A stretch of 64,000 nucleotides of DNA from Brevibacillus centrosporus (GTDB lineage: Bacteria; Bacillota; Bacilli; Brevibacillales; Brevibacillaceae). The stretch covers positions 62,001 through 126,000 of the forward strand of contig NZ_RHHP01000023.1 of assembly GCF_003710815.1 (NCBI RefSeq), written 5' to 3'. Position 1 is the first letter of the stretch. Every line of letters begins with the position of its first letter. Shown here in pieces: positions 25,016 to 33,088 of this stretch. The position numbers and the translations under genes are program-made. The notes beneath the pieces were generated by a model that was not told the DNA's origin, did not search any database, and saw only the letters and a program-made list of their open reading frames with translations.

Positions 25016-27028
25016 ATGTACAAAAGGGGAACCAAAGTAGGGAAGACGTTGCTGGGTCTGGCAATGTCGACTGTGCTGATGGGCAGCGCGTTCGTAGGCG
25101 CGTCGGTACCAGCACAGGCAGCAGCAACGCCAGCGCCAGCAGCAGCGGAAACAAAAATCACGCTGCTCGGCACATCTGACATCCATGGTAGATTCATGCC
25201 GTGGGATTATGCGCTGGACGGTCCAAATCCAAACGGCAGTCTGACACAGCTCTTTACGATGATCAAAGAGATTCGCAAAGAGAATCCGAACACGGTATTG
25301 CTGGATGCAGGTGACTCCATTCAAGACAACTCCGCAGAGCTGTTCAACGACCAGCCAGAGTCTCCGATGATGGTAGCGATGAACGAAATGGGCTACGACG
25401 CATGGGCGTTCGGAAACCACGAGTTCAACTTCGGGCTCGATATTTTGGACAAGATCAGCAGCCAATACAAGGGTCCTGTGCTCGCAGGAAACATCTATAA
25501 AGAAAACGGCGAGCGCTTCCTGCCAGCGTACACAATCGTCGAGCGTGACGGGATCAAAATCGGTGTGATCGGCATGGATACGCCGATGATCTCTGACTTT
25601 GAAAAGGGAACCGATCACCTGGACGGACTCGTTGTGAAAAATCCGGTCGAAGAAACCAAGAAGGCAGTAAAAGAGCTGGAAGGCAAAGTAGACGTCATGA
25701 TCGGTCTCATGCACATGGGGATCGAAAATGAAAACGGCATTCCGGGAACCAGTGTAGCAGACATCGCCAACGCAGTACCTGAGCTGACCGCCATTTTCGC
25801 GGGTCACATGCACAAGCTGGTGAAAAAAGAAGAGATCAACGGCGTGCTCATCACCGAACCAGACAAATACGGCACCCATCTCTCCCGCATCGACTTGTCC
25901 TTTGAAAAGAAAGAAGGCAAGGTCGTGCTGAAAAGCAAGGAAGCGACTGCAGTACCTGTAAAAGGAGCAGACGGAACTCCTGCCGTTTCTGATCCTGGAC
26001 TCGAAGCCAAACTGCAGCCGTTCCACGAATTCGCACGTGCCGATGCAAACATCGTCGTAGCAGAGCTCAAAGGCATGAACATGGTAGAGAAAAACGAGAT
26101 CGAAGGCATCCCGACCGTGCAGATTCAAGAGACGCCTTTGTCTGATTTCTTCCACGAAGTCATGCTCTACTACAGCAAGGCGGACGTGGTCGCGCACCAG
26201 ATCGACAACGACAAAGCCAAGCTCGACATCGGTCCGATCAAGAAAAAGGACATCGCCTACAACTACCAGTACGCTGGCGGTGAGATCACGGTATACAAAG
26301 TAACAGGTAAAGACCTGAAGGACTATATGGAGTGGGCAGTCGGCTACTTCAATACGACTCGTCCAGGAGATGTGACCGTAAGCTTTGACAGCAAACGCCG
26401 CGCTTCCAAATACAGCACAAACGACTTCTTCGGCAACGTGAAATACGAGATCGATCTGTCCAAGCCGTACGGCAGCCGAATCACCAACCTGCGCAAAATG
26501 GACGAGACACCGATCAAGCCAGAGGATGTTTTGAAGCTGGGTATGAATTCGTACCGCATGGAAGCTCTGCAGGCAAAGGGCGGAGCGCTGGAAGGCCGCA
26601 AGTTTGAGCAGCTCTGGTCTTCCAAGGCAGAGAGTGCTTTTGGGGAAACACAAGGTACCATCCGCAACCGTGCCATCGCCTACCTGAAAGAAGTGAAAAA
26701 AGGCGTGTACGAGCCGACCGTCCAAAACAATTGGAAGATCATTGGAGTGGATACGACCGCACCTGAGCGTGCCGATGTTGTAGCGTTGATCAACGCAGGC
26801 ATCCTGAGCGTACCGAAAACCGAGGATGGCAAGTACACCAACATCGCATCGATCAACATCAAAGATGCGGTGACCAAGGAAGAAATCGCCGAGCTTTCAG
26901 CGAAGGCAAAGGTAGACGCAAGCAAATTTGCCAACGTAAAGACGAAAGGCGAATTCTATCACCTGCTGAACAAGGCCGTGAAAGCAGCTGCACCGGCATC
27001 AGAAGCAGCTGCCGTACCGCAAAAATAA
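25016..27028 (+). CDS. Secreted 5'-nucleotidase / 2',3'-cyclic phosphodiesterase-type metallophosphatase
   Basis: 670 residues. Signal peptide with cleavage near AQA-A (about 36). Calcineurin-like metal sites: GTSDIHGRF, LDAGDSIQ, FGNHEFN and AGHMHK, in order over residues 52-265; then the C-terminal 5'-nucleotidase domain (about 340-560, including YNYQYAGGEITVYKVTGKDLKDYMEWA). A further helical tail (about 575-670) is unassigned. It would release nucleosides from extracellular nucleotides, which could feed the nucleoside-hydrolase operon at 6-13 kb. GAGGGG precedes the ATG; TGC-TATAGT near 24963-24971 may be the promoter. No LPxTG anchor. Confidence 0.92.
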   Translation: MYKRGTKVGKTLLGLAMSTVLMGSAFVGASVPAQAAATPAPAAAETKITLLGTSDIHGRFMPWDYALDGPNPNGSLTQLFTMIKEIRKENPNTVLLDAGDSIQDNSAELFNDQPESPMMVAMNEMGYDAWAFGNHEFNFGLDILDKISSQYKGPVLAGNIYKENGERFLPAYTIVERDGIKIGVIGMDTPMISDFEKGTDHLDGLVVKNPVEETKKAVKELEGKVDVMIGLMHMGIENENGIPGTSVADIANAVPELTAIFAGHMHKLVKKEEINGVLITEPDKYGTHLSRIDLSFEKKEGKVVLKSKEATAVPVKGADGTPAVSDPGLEAKLQPFHEFARADANIVVAELKGMNMVEKNEIEGIPTVQIQETPLSDFFHEVMLYYSKADVVAHQIDNDKAKLDIGPIKKKDIAYNYQYAGGEITVYKVTGKDLKDYMEWAVGYFNTTRPGDVTVSFDSKRRASKYSTNDFFGNVKYEIDLSKPYGSRITNLRKMDETPIKPEDVLKLGMNSYRMEALQAKGGALEGRKFEQLWSSKAESAFGETQGTIRNRAIAYLKEVKKGVYEPTVQNNWKIIGVDTTAPERADVVALINAGILSVPKTEDGKYTNIASINIKDAVTKEEIAELSAKAKVDASKFANVKTKGEFYHLLNKAVKAAAPASEAAAVPQK

Positions 27029-27044
27029 AGCACGAGAACACCAG

Positions 27045-27080
27045 AAAACCGCGTCCTCCAACTGAGGGACGCGGTTTTTG
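27045..27080 (+). terminator. Terminator of the 5'-nucleotidase gene
   Basis: AAACCGCGTCC and GGGACGCGGTTT form a strong stem (small internal offset) followed by five T. A repeat element starts 5 bases later. Confidence 0.92.
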
Positions 27081-27084
27081 CTTG

Positions 27085-27185
27085 TACAGTAAGAATTTAT
27101 AAGATTCTTCTCCAGTATAAGTGCAACTAAGGCGGAGACCTGTACCCTTTGGGTGCAAAAGGCTTGGCGCAGCCAAGTTTTCTAA
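27085..27185. repeat. Intergenic repeat, copy 1 (101 bp)
   Basis: Shares TACAGTAAGAATTTATAAG, ATTCTT, CCAGTATAAGTGCAACTA and a terminal hairpin CTTGGC-GCA-GCCAAG plus TTTTCTAA with the copy at 45965-46048. Near the left edge AAGAAT/ATTCTT forms a hairpin; the centre differs in length and sequence between copies. Both copies lie just after a rho-independent terminator between convergent genes. Confidence 0.85.
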
Positions 27186-27199
27186 GAAAAGACCTTGGG

Positions 27200-28393
27200 C
27201 TAGCCAACCAATTTCTTTCGTTGACCTGTCAGGTAGATAAGAAACACCAGCAGCAGCAAGCCCTGCCCAACGATTGCACCTGAGATGGAAACACCCAGAT
27301 AGACGATCAGGTAGTAAATGCCGGAGCCCACGGCCATCAGCATGTTTTCTACCAGATTTTGAATCGCGATCGTCTTGCCGGAGCCAACGAGTGTCTTTCC
27401 TTCCTCCTGCAGAATGGTATTCATAGGAATGATAAAGGCACCACCCATGAAACCGACGAGCAGCAGGAAACAGATGGCGACAGCGGTGACATGAATCCAA
27501 GGGAACAGGACGATGATCAGGAGCATCCCGAAGCCGTAGTTCAGTGATCGCGTGAATTTCTTCAACGGGATCAGCTTGGGAGCCAAAAACGCTCCGACGA
27601 TAATTCCAATCGACGTGGTCGCGAGAATGAGGGATACGGAAAAGCTTTGCGGGTCGATTCCCAGTGCGACAGGAATCCAGGCAATCAGCGCGACTCGCAG
27701 GACGGCGGAGCTCATCCAGAACGAGCCGGTTCCCACTAGGGAAAACCGCGTATCAGGGCGCTTCATCAGCACAGCAAAATCTGCAAAGAAGCGTCGCGCT
27801 TCGGTACCGTAGCGAATTGATGCGTTACCCGCCATACGCGGGATAAAGAAGGTCATGGCTAGCGAAAGCAGATAGAGCAACAGGCAAATGGCCGAAGAAA
27901 TGAGGGGAGCAGTCATGGAAGCGACAGCTCCGCCTCCTCCGATCCCAAGCAAAATGGCGATGATCGTGTAGCCTTCGATGCGGGCGTTGGCCCGGAACAG
28001 CTCTTGCTCGTTGCTCGTCAGCTCCGGCAAAATCCCGTATTTGGCAGGGGAGTACACGACAGCGCCGACCCCTACGGTGAAATAGCTCAGCATCAGCAGC
28101 AGAATGCTCGAGTGATCGATGACAAAGAGCAGAATGACACCGAGCGCTTTGATCAGGTTGCCGATGACGAGCACAAACGATTTGGGATGCTTGTCGGCGA
28201 AAGGACCAACGAGTGGAGCGAGAAGGATGTACGGAAGAAAAAAGGAAATGGATACGAGTGCGAGCATGGCGGGAGAAAAGCCGTTCTCCCGCAGCAGGTT
28301 GGCGATTACAAACAAAATCATGTTGTCGGCAAAGGCAGATAGGAATTGAGTAAAATACAAGGCTTGCAAAGGTTGTAATCGCAGCTTCACCAT
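27200..28393 (-). CDS. MFS transporter, LplT-like (probable lysophospholipid flippase)
   Basis: 397 residues, about twelve membrane helices with the MFS loop GPFADKHPKS. It overlaps the downstream end of a PlsC/AMP-ligase gene by 7 bp. In proteobacteria LplT moves lysophospholipids inward and Aas re-acylates them; the same pairing here supports the assignment. As a family, MFS substrates are not readable from sequence alone. The repeat's right-hand hairpin (27162-27176) follows the stop and may also end transcription on this strand. Confidence 0.82.
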   Translation of the reverse strand: MVKLRLQPLQALYFTQFLSAFADNMILFVIANLLRENGFSPAMLALVSISFFLPYILLAPLVGPFADKHPKSFVLVIGNLIKALGVILLFVIDHSSILLLMLSYFTVGVGAVVYSPAKYGILPELTSNEQELFRANARIEGYTIIAILLGIGGGGAVASMTAPLISSAICLLLYLLSLAMTFFIPRMAGNASIRYGTEARRFFADFAVLMKRPDTRFSLVGTGSFWMSSAVLRVALIAWIPVALGIDPQSFSVSLILATTSIGIIVGAFLAPKLIPLKKFTRSLNYGFGMLLIIVLFPWIHVTAVAICFLLLVGFMGGAFIIPMNTILQEEGKTLVGSGKTIAIQNLVENMLMAVGSGIYYLIVYLGVSISGAIVGQGLLLLVFLIYLTGQRKKLVG

Positions 28394-30501
28394 TTTTCCC
28401 TCTCGCTTTCCGCCAGCTGTTTCAGACTGACGTAATCTGTTTTTCCACTGCCCAAGAGCGGGAGTGCAGAAATCCCTTTGACGGCGCCGGGTATGAGCAG
28501 CGGCGAGTATTGCTTTTCGGTCAGATAGGTGCGCAATTGGTTTAGCTGTACTGTTTCATCCGTAGTGTACAGCAGGATACGCTCCCCTTTGCGCTGGTCA
28601 TTGATCGAGATAGCGGCAAACCCGGAGTGGCCAAAGCATTCCATCGCCAGCTCTTCGACGAGATTGAGCGATACCATTTCGCCTCCGATTTTGGCAAAGC
28701 GCTTCAGGCGAGATTTGATGGTCAAAAAGCCATCCCGATCGGCTTCGACCAAATCCCCCGTTTGATACCATTCCTCTGCGGGCAGAAAGCCTTTTCCGTG
28801 AATCATGTAGCCTTTCATGACGTTCGGTCCTTTGACCAAAAGCTGTCCGCCTGCCTCAATCCCTTCGACCGGGTCCAGGCGGTACGACATTCCTGGCATC
28901 AGACGTCCTACACTTCCCGGTTTGTTTGCCAGTGGTGTGTTCAGAGACAGGATAGGAGCCGTCTCAGTCGCGCCGTAGCCTTCAAAGATGCGTACCCCGA
29001 ACTTCTCCATCCATAGCTTGCGCACGTCGTCCTTCAGCTTTTCGGCGCCTGCAAATACGTAGCGCAGCGAGTAGAAGTTGTACGGGTGAGCCATCCGTCC
29101 GTAGCCAGCCATGAAGGTCGAGGTCCCAAACAGGATCGTCGCATTCTGATCGTACACCAGCTCCGAAATTGCTTTGTAATGCAGCGGGCTGGGGTACAAA
29201 AAGACCGGGATGCCTTTTACGACGGGCAAGAGCGTGCCAGCTGTCAGCCCAAAGCTGTGAAACATCGGCAGGGCATTGAAAAACTTGTCGCGTGACGTGA
29301 TGTCGATGACGCTGGTTACCTGCTGGATGTTGGCGTACAGGTTGGTATGTGTCAGGACCACGCCTTTTGGCTTGCTTTCACTGCCGGAGGTAAAGAGAAT
29401 CAGTTCGTTTTCGAGCGCCTGTGCTTTTTGCTTGGTCACAAAGCGGATCAGGGCAGAGACTTTGTCAAAAGCAGTAGCCGAGGCTTTCATGTCTTCCAGA
29501 TACACGATGGCCATCTTTTCTTCCAGCCCGGCAATCACGTGCTCCAGCTTTCCTTTTTCGATGAAGACACGCGATGTTAGGATCGTATCGATATGCCCTG
29601 TTTCGCAGCATTCCAGCAAGGAGCGGGCACCCAGAGAAAAGTTCAGGATCGCGGGTGTTTTGCCGATGCGAAACAGCGACAGCAAAGTAATCAGATGACC
29701 AACAGAGTTCGGTAGAAATACGCCTACGACTGGTTTTCCAAATAACTGCGCCTTCAGTTTGTCACCTAGCAGATAGCTGCCGATCAAAAGTGTGCGGTAG
29801 TTGATCGCAGCTCCCAGGTCCTTGGTGATTTCCAGCTTGGAGCCATTGACGCGGGCTGCTTCCAGGACTTCATCAAACAGATTGACGTTTTGCTTCATGC
29901 GGCTTTGGAACAGCTCGTTTTGCAGGGTGCGCAAAATCAAATCGCTGGCGGATGCTTTTTGTTCACGCATAGACAGTGTTTCCTTGCGCTCGATGGTGAA
30001 CGGTGTGCCGACTGCGATCGTGACATCCGGGAACCAGAGGAGGCGCAGCTTTCCTTTCAAGTACGAGAAAACCGAGCGTTCCAGGCCATTGATGGCGACA
30101 GGGTAGACGGTAGCGCCAGTCCGCAGGGCGAGATAGCCGACGCCGCTGTAAATTTTCATCAAGCCGCCCGTGGTGGTGATGCGGCCTTCCGGGAAAATGA
30201 CCAGCGTTTCGCCGCTGTGAATGACGCGCAGCATGTGGCGAATCGAATACGGATTGAGCGGATCGACCGCAATGTGCTTGCGAAAGCGCAAGAAGAAGGC
30301 AAACTTTTTGGCGATATCCGTATTGACGACAAAGGTCGCTCCCTTAGGCAGACAGAACGACAGGAGCACAGCATCCATGAGAGAGACGTGATTGGGTATG
30401 ATGATCGATGGCTGGGAAAGATCGATTTTGTGCATGCCCTGGACGCGAGGTCGGAACCAAAGCAGCAGAACAGCTTTCAGGAAGGCATGAATGAGAAACA
30501 T
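28387..30501 (-). CDS. Aas-like bifunctional acyltransferase / acyl-ACP synthetase
   Basis: 704 residues. N-terminal PlsC acyltransferase domain (about 1-190) with NHVSLMD (NHxxxxD variant) and FPEGRITTTG; C-terminal AMP-binding ligase (about 230-700) with LFTSGSESKPKGVVLTH (P-loop), YGATETAP and YQTGDL. Aas of E. coli attaches an acyl group to 2-acyl-glycerophosphoethanolamine using ACP; the substrate here may be another lysolipid. The ATG at 30501 follows AAAGGTG by 8 bases and gives the natural PlsC start MFLIHAFLKAVLLLW; an earlier start at 30582 lacks a site. Two-gene operon with the LplT-like transporter. Confidence 0.88.
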   Translation of the reverse strand: MFLIHAFLKAVLLLWFRPRVQGMHKIDLSQPSIIIPNHVSLMDAVLLSFCLPKGATFVVNTDIAKKFAFFLRFRKHIAVDPLNPYSIRHMLRVIHSGETLVIFPEGRITTTGGLMKIYSGVGYLALRTGATVYPVAINGLERSVFSYLKGKLRLLWFPDVTIAVGTPFTIERKETLSMREQKASASDLILRTLQNELFQSRMKQNVNLFDEVLEAARVNGSKLEITKDLGAAINYRTLLIGSYLLGDKLKAQLFGKPVVGVFLPNSVGHLITLLSLFRIGKTPAILNFSLGARSLLECCETGHIDTILTSRVFIEKGKLEHVIAGLEEKMAIVYLEDMKASATAFDKVSALIRFVTKQKAQALENELILFTSGSESKPKGVVLTHTNLYANIQQVTSVIDITSRDKFFNALPMFHSFGLTAGTLLPVVKGIPVFLYPSPLHYKAISELVYDQNATILFGTSTFMAGYGRMAHPYNFYSLRYVFAGAEKLKDDVRKLWMEKFGVRIFEGYGATETAPILSLNTPLANKPGSVGRLMPGMSYRLDPVEGIEAGGQLLVKGPNVMKGYMIHGKGFLPAEEWYQTGDLVEADRDGFLTIKSRLKRFAKIGGEMVSLNLVEELAMECFGHSGFAAISINDQRKGERILLYTTDETVQLNQLRTYLTEKQYSPLLIPGAVKGISALPLLGSGKTDYVSLKQLAESEREKW

Positions 30502-30568
30502 GTGGACCACACCTTTACAATAAATAATTGCGTATCTGTTAGCTTTCATTGTAAAGAGCGGGGGGTGT

Positions 30569-30598
30569 AAAAAAAGTACCAACTTTCATTGGTACCTG
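30569..30598 (-). terminator. Terminator of the two-component operon
   Basis: On the minus strand AGGTACCAA pairs with TTGGTACTT and is followed by a run of T. It lies after the stop of the NarL-type regulator. Confidence 0.88.
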
Positions 30599-30654
30599 GT
30601 CTTAGTGCCTCAGGGACGAGCAGCCAAAGGGAGCGGAAATCGCGCCAAAGCTTG

Positions 30655-31293
30655 CTAGAACAGCTTTTTCTGGTTGGCTTTGGCGGCGGCTTCCTTGCTG
30701 GTTTTCACGCCCATTTTTTTGAGGATGCGGTTGATGTGGTTCTTGATGGTGCGTTTGGTGATATGCAGCGCTTGCTCGATTTGGGTTTGGGTATGTCCCT
30801 GATGGATGAGCTGCAAAATTTCCTTTTCAGCGGGGGAGAGCAGCTTTTGGTTCTCCTCATTTTTCATCCGTAAAAATTCGTTGCGCAAAGCTGCCGCCGC
30901 CGTTGGATGAATAGCCGATTGCCGCAGATGAGCAGCGCGGATCGCGTCCGGAATTTCCTTGAAGCTGGACTTGCTGATGTAGTTGACGGCTCCTGCGGAA
31001 AAGGACTCGACGATCACATCCTCGGCGGTTAGCGAAGTCAGCATGATGATTTTACAGTCAGGTGCGAGCTGGAGCAGAGCGAGGGCCGTCTCGATGCCGT
31101 CCAGGTTGTTTTCCGTGAGATTGATATCCATCAGGACGACGTCAGTGTCCGCAGCCGAAAACTGCTGGATCGCGTCCTCTTTGGTGCCAGCTTCTCCAAT
31201 GACCTGCAGCTCCTGATCCCTGTTCAAAAAGTCGACTAGTCCTTTGCGCCAGATCGGATCGTCTTCTACGAGAAATACGCGAATCGTCTCCAT
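30655..31293 (-). CDS. NarL/LuxR-family response regulator
   Basis: 212 residues. Receiver domain 1-120 with acidic pair ED (10-12), phospho-acceptor in VVLMDINL and Lys in ISKSSF; C-terminal HTH_LuxR (about 148-205: LSPAEKEILQLIHQGHTQTQIEQALHITKRTIKNHI). Starts 3 bases after the kinase stop, with AGGGGGG in the kinase's last codons. Target genes unknown; no regulon is obvious next to it. Confidence 0.9.
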   Translation of the reverse strand: METIRVFLVEDDPIWRKGLVDFLNRDQELQVIGEAGTKEDAIQQFSAADTDVVLMDINLTENNLDGIETALALLQLAPDCKIIMLTSLTAEDVIVESFSAGAVNYISKSSFKEIPDAIRAAHLRQSAIHPTAAAALRNEFLRMKNEENQKLLSPAEKEILQLIHQGHTQTQIEQALHITKRTIKNHINRILKKMGVKTSKEAAAKANQKKLF

Positions 31294-31296
31294 GAG

Positions 31297-32673
31297 TTAC
31301 CAGTTCCCCCCTTCTACACGTTTTTTCGGAAATAAGAGAAACACCGTTGTTCCCTTCCCTAGCTCACTGGTTATTTCCAGCGTTCCTTGGTGCTTTTGCA
31401 TGACGTTGTAGCAATAGGACAAGCCCAGACCAAAGTTTTGGCTGGTCTTTTTCGTAGAGAAGAAAGGATCCAGCACATGTGGCAGATTTTCTTTGGAAAT
31501 GCCTGTGCCTGTATCAGTAATGGCAGCGACAAGGTGTTTTTTGGACAGGAACAGCTGCAAGTGCAAAGTGCCCCCTGATTTCATCGCCTCTAAAGCATTC
31601 ATGCACAGATTGGTCAAGATTTCTCGCAGCTGCACCGGATCGCAGCTCACTCTCAGAGTCTCATCCAGCTCGGTCACGACTTCTACCTGCTGTTTGATTG
31701 CATAGGGTTCGAGTGTTTGGACCACCTGCAGGATGATTTGACTTGGCTGTACGGTCTTCTCTTGCAGGACGATGTCGGAGAGCTGGCCTTGAATGCGGTT
31801 CATCATATCCAGGATGTGCTGGGATGACTGAATCAGGACGGCCGCATCTTCCTTCAAGCCAGGCTGGTTGGTGTCATCGGCGTACGATTCGATGCGGTCT
31901 GCGTACAGCGAAATCTTGCCTACCTCATTTTTGATCGTATGGTTGATGATCTGCGCCCCGGAGGTCAGTGCTCGCAGGGTGCTGTCCAGACGTCTTTTTT
32001 CTACGCGAAGACGGACGCCGAGGAAGCCGTATTTCAAACTGATGGCAACAATCAGAACGAACTGAACGATGACCACGAGCGTGTTGTAGCGCCACGCCTC
32101 ATAATTATTCTGAATCCGCATGACGTAAATGAAAAGAAAGACGAAAAAGAGCGGGATGATGATCAGAATGTTGGTGAAAAAGCTGTTTTTCTTTACCGAC
32201 GGGTCTTTTTCCTGACGGTATTGCAGCACGAGCAAGATACAGGCAAGCAAATAGTACGGAATCACCCACGCCACCATGATCCAGTAGTTGAAAGTCAGCA
32301 CTGGATAAATCGGTGTAATCACCAGCATGATCAGAGGCGGAATCAGAGCAGCGTATTGAAGGATTCCTTTGATTTTGACAGAGAATGCCTCAAAAGAATG
32401 GATGGCAAACAGCAAAAAAGTAAAAGGAAGTCCGGTCTGTGTGAGAAAGGAAGAGCTTCTGCTCAGCCATACCAGGGCACTCTGCCACTGGGGGTGGAGA
32501 GCGAAAACGTCTACCCAATGAGGCAGAATCATCTCATCGATGACTGCCGAGAAAAAGCCTCCTGCCCCGACAAATGCCGTAGCGCTTGCCCAGCGGATCG
32601 AAGTGCGCCTTGGGTCTGTAAACAGGACGAGAAGACCGAGAGCCCATAGGGTAAACAAGATGAAAACCATCAT
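31297..32673 (-). CDS. Multi-pass sensor histidine kinase
   Basis: 458 residues. About seven membrane helices in the first 225 residues with very short loops, a coiled-coil linker, a phosphoacceptor helix around IINHTIKNEVGKI and an HATPase_c domain (NLCMNALEAMKSGGTLHL, DTGTGISKENLPHVLDPFFSTKK, NFGLGLSYC). The membrane sensor lacks a recognisable ligand domain, so an intramembrane or lipid/hydrophobic signal is possible. The start follows ACAGGAG; TATAAT on the minus strand (32707-32712) may be the -10 box. Confidence 0.88.
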   Translation of the reverse strand: MMVFILFTLWALGLLVLFTDPRRTSIRWASATAFVGAGGFFSAVIDEMILPHWVDVFALHPQWQSALVWLSRSSSFLTQTGLPFTFLLFAIHSFEAFSVKIKGILQYAALIPPLIMLVITPIYPVLTFNYWIMVAWVIPYYLLACILLVLQYRQEKDPSVKKNSFFTNILIIIPLFFVFLFIYVMRIQNNYEAWRYNTLVVIVQFVLIVAISLKYGFLGVRLRVEKRRLDSTLRALTSGAQIINHTIKNEVGKISLYADRIESYADDTNQPGLKEDAAVLIQSSQHILDMMNRIQGQLSDIVLQEKTVQPSQIILQVVQTLEPYAIKQQVEVVTELDETLRVSCDPVQLREILTNLCMNALEAMKSGGTLHLQLFLSKKHLVAAITDTGTGISKENLPHVLDPFFSTKKTSQNFGLGLSYCYNVMQKHQGTLEITSELGKGTTVFLLFPKKRVEGGNW

Positions 32674-32720
32674 GGTAGGTTGTTCTCCTGTCGTTTAGAT
32701 AGATCTATTATACCGTACCA

Positions 32721-32921
32721 TTGAGGGGGAAGCCTTATCTGCATTTGTTTCCTGATAACGCTCAATCGGCAGGCTCTGAGGAAGTCGTCGCCCAATTTAG
32801 CAGTATCGCCCATATCGCGAGTGAAGTGTCCGGTCAGACGCAGCATGTGCACGAAGCTACAACGGTACTGACGGCAAATACCTTGGGAATGAGACAAGCT
32901 ATTCAACAAGTAAATGTATAA
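32721..32921 (+). pseudogene. 3' remnant of a methyl-accepting chemotaxis protein gene
   Basis: An open frame ends ...GSEEVVAQFSSIAHIASEVSGQ then a helical stretch to RQAIQQVNV, the pattern of the last ~50 residues of MCP signalling domains. The rest of the gene is absent; the frame is closed by a TAG at 32700 and no ribosome site fits a start. A terminator typical of an intact gene follows (32933-32968). The 5' neighbour is the divergent kinase, so the body of the MCP was lost by deletion or rearrangement. Confidence 0.6.
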
Positions 32922-32932
32922 GGATTCATTTC

Positions 32933-32968
32933 AAACCAGCTGCCTGCTTGTGAGGCTAGCTGGTTTTT
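32933..32968 (+). terminator. Terminator after the MCP remnant
   Basis: AACCAGCT (32934-32941) pairs with AGCTGGTT (32958-32965), with GCCT/AGGC inside, then a T-run. Confidence 0.85.
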
Positions 32969-33088
32969 TCGCTGGAATTGCCTATGCTCCATCTTCATAT
33001 TGTCAGGTAAGGGAGGTTTTCTTTCTTTCATGTTGAAATGAATTCGAAACGAGGCGATCGTGCCATCTACGCAACGGCAGGTGATAGC

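Noticed and set aside
24971..26725. A 584-codon open frame on the minus strand
   Set aside because: Antisense of the 5'-nucleotidase gene, whose motifs and signal peptide are unmistakable; no ribosome site or motif supports the minus frame.
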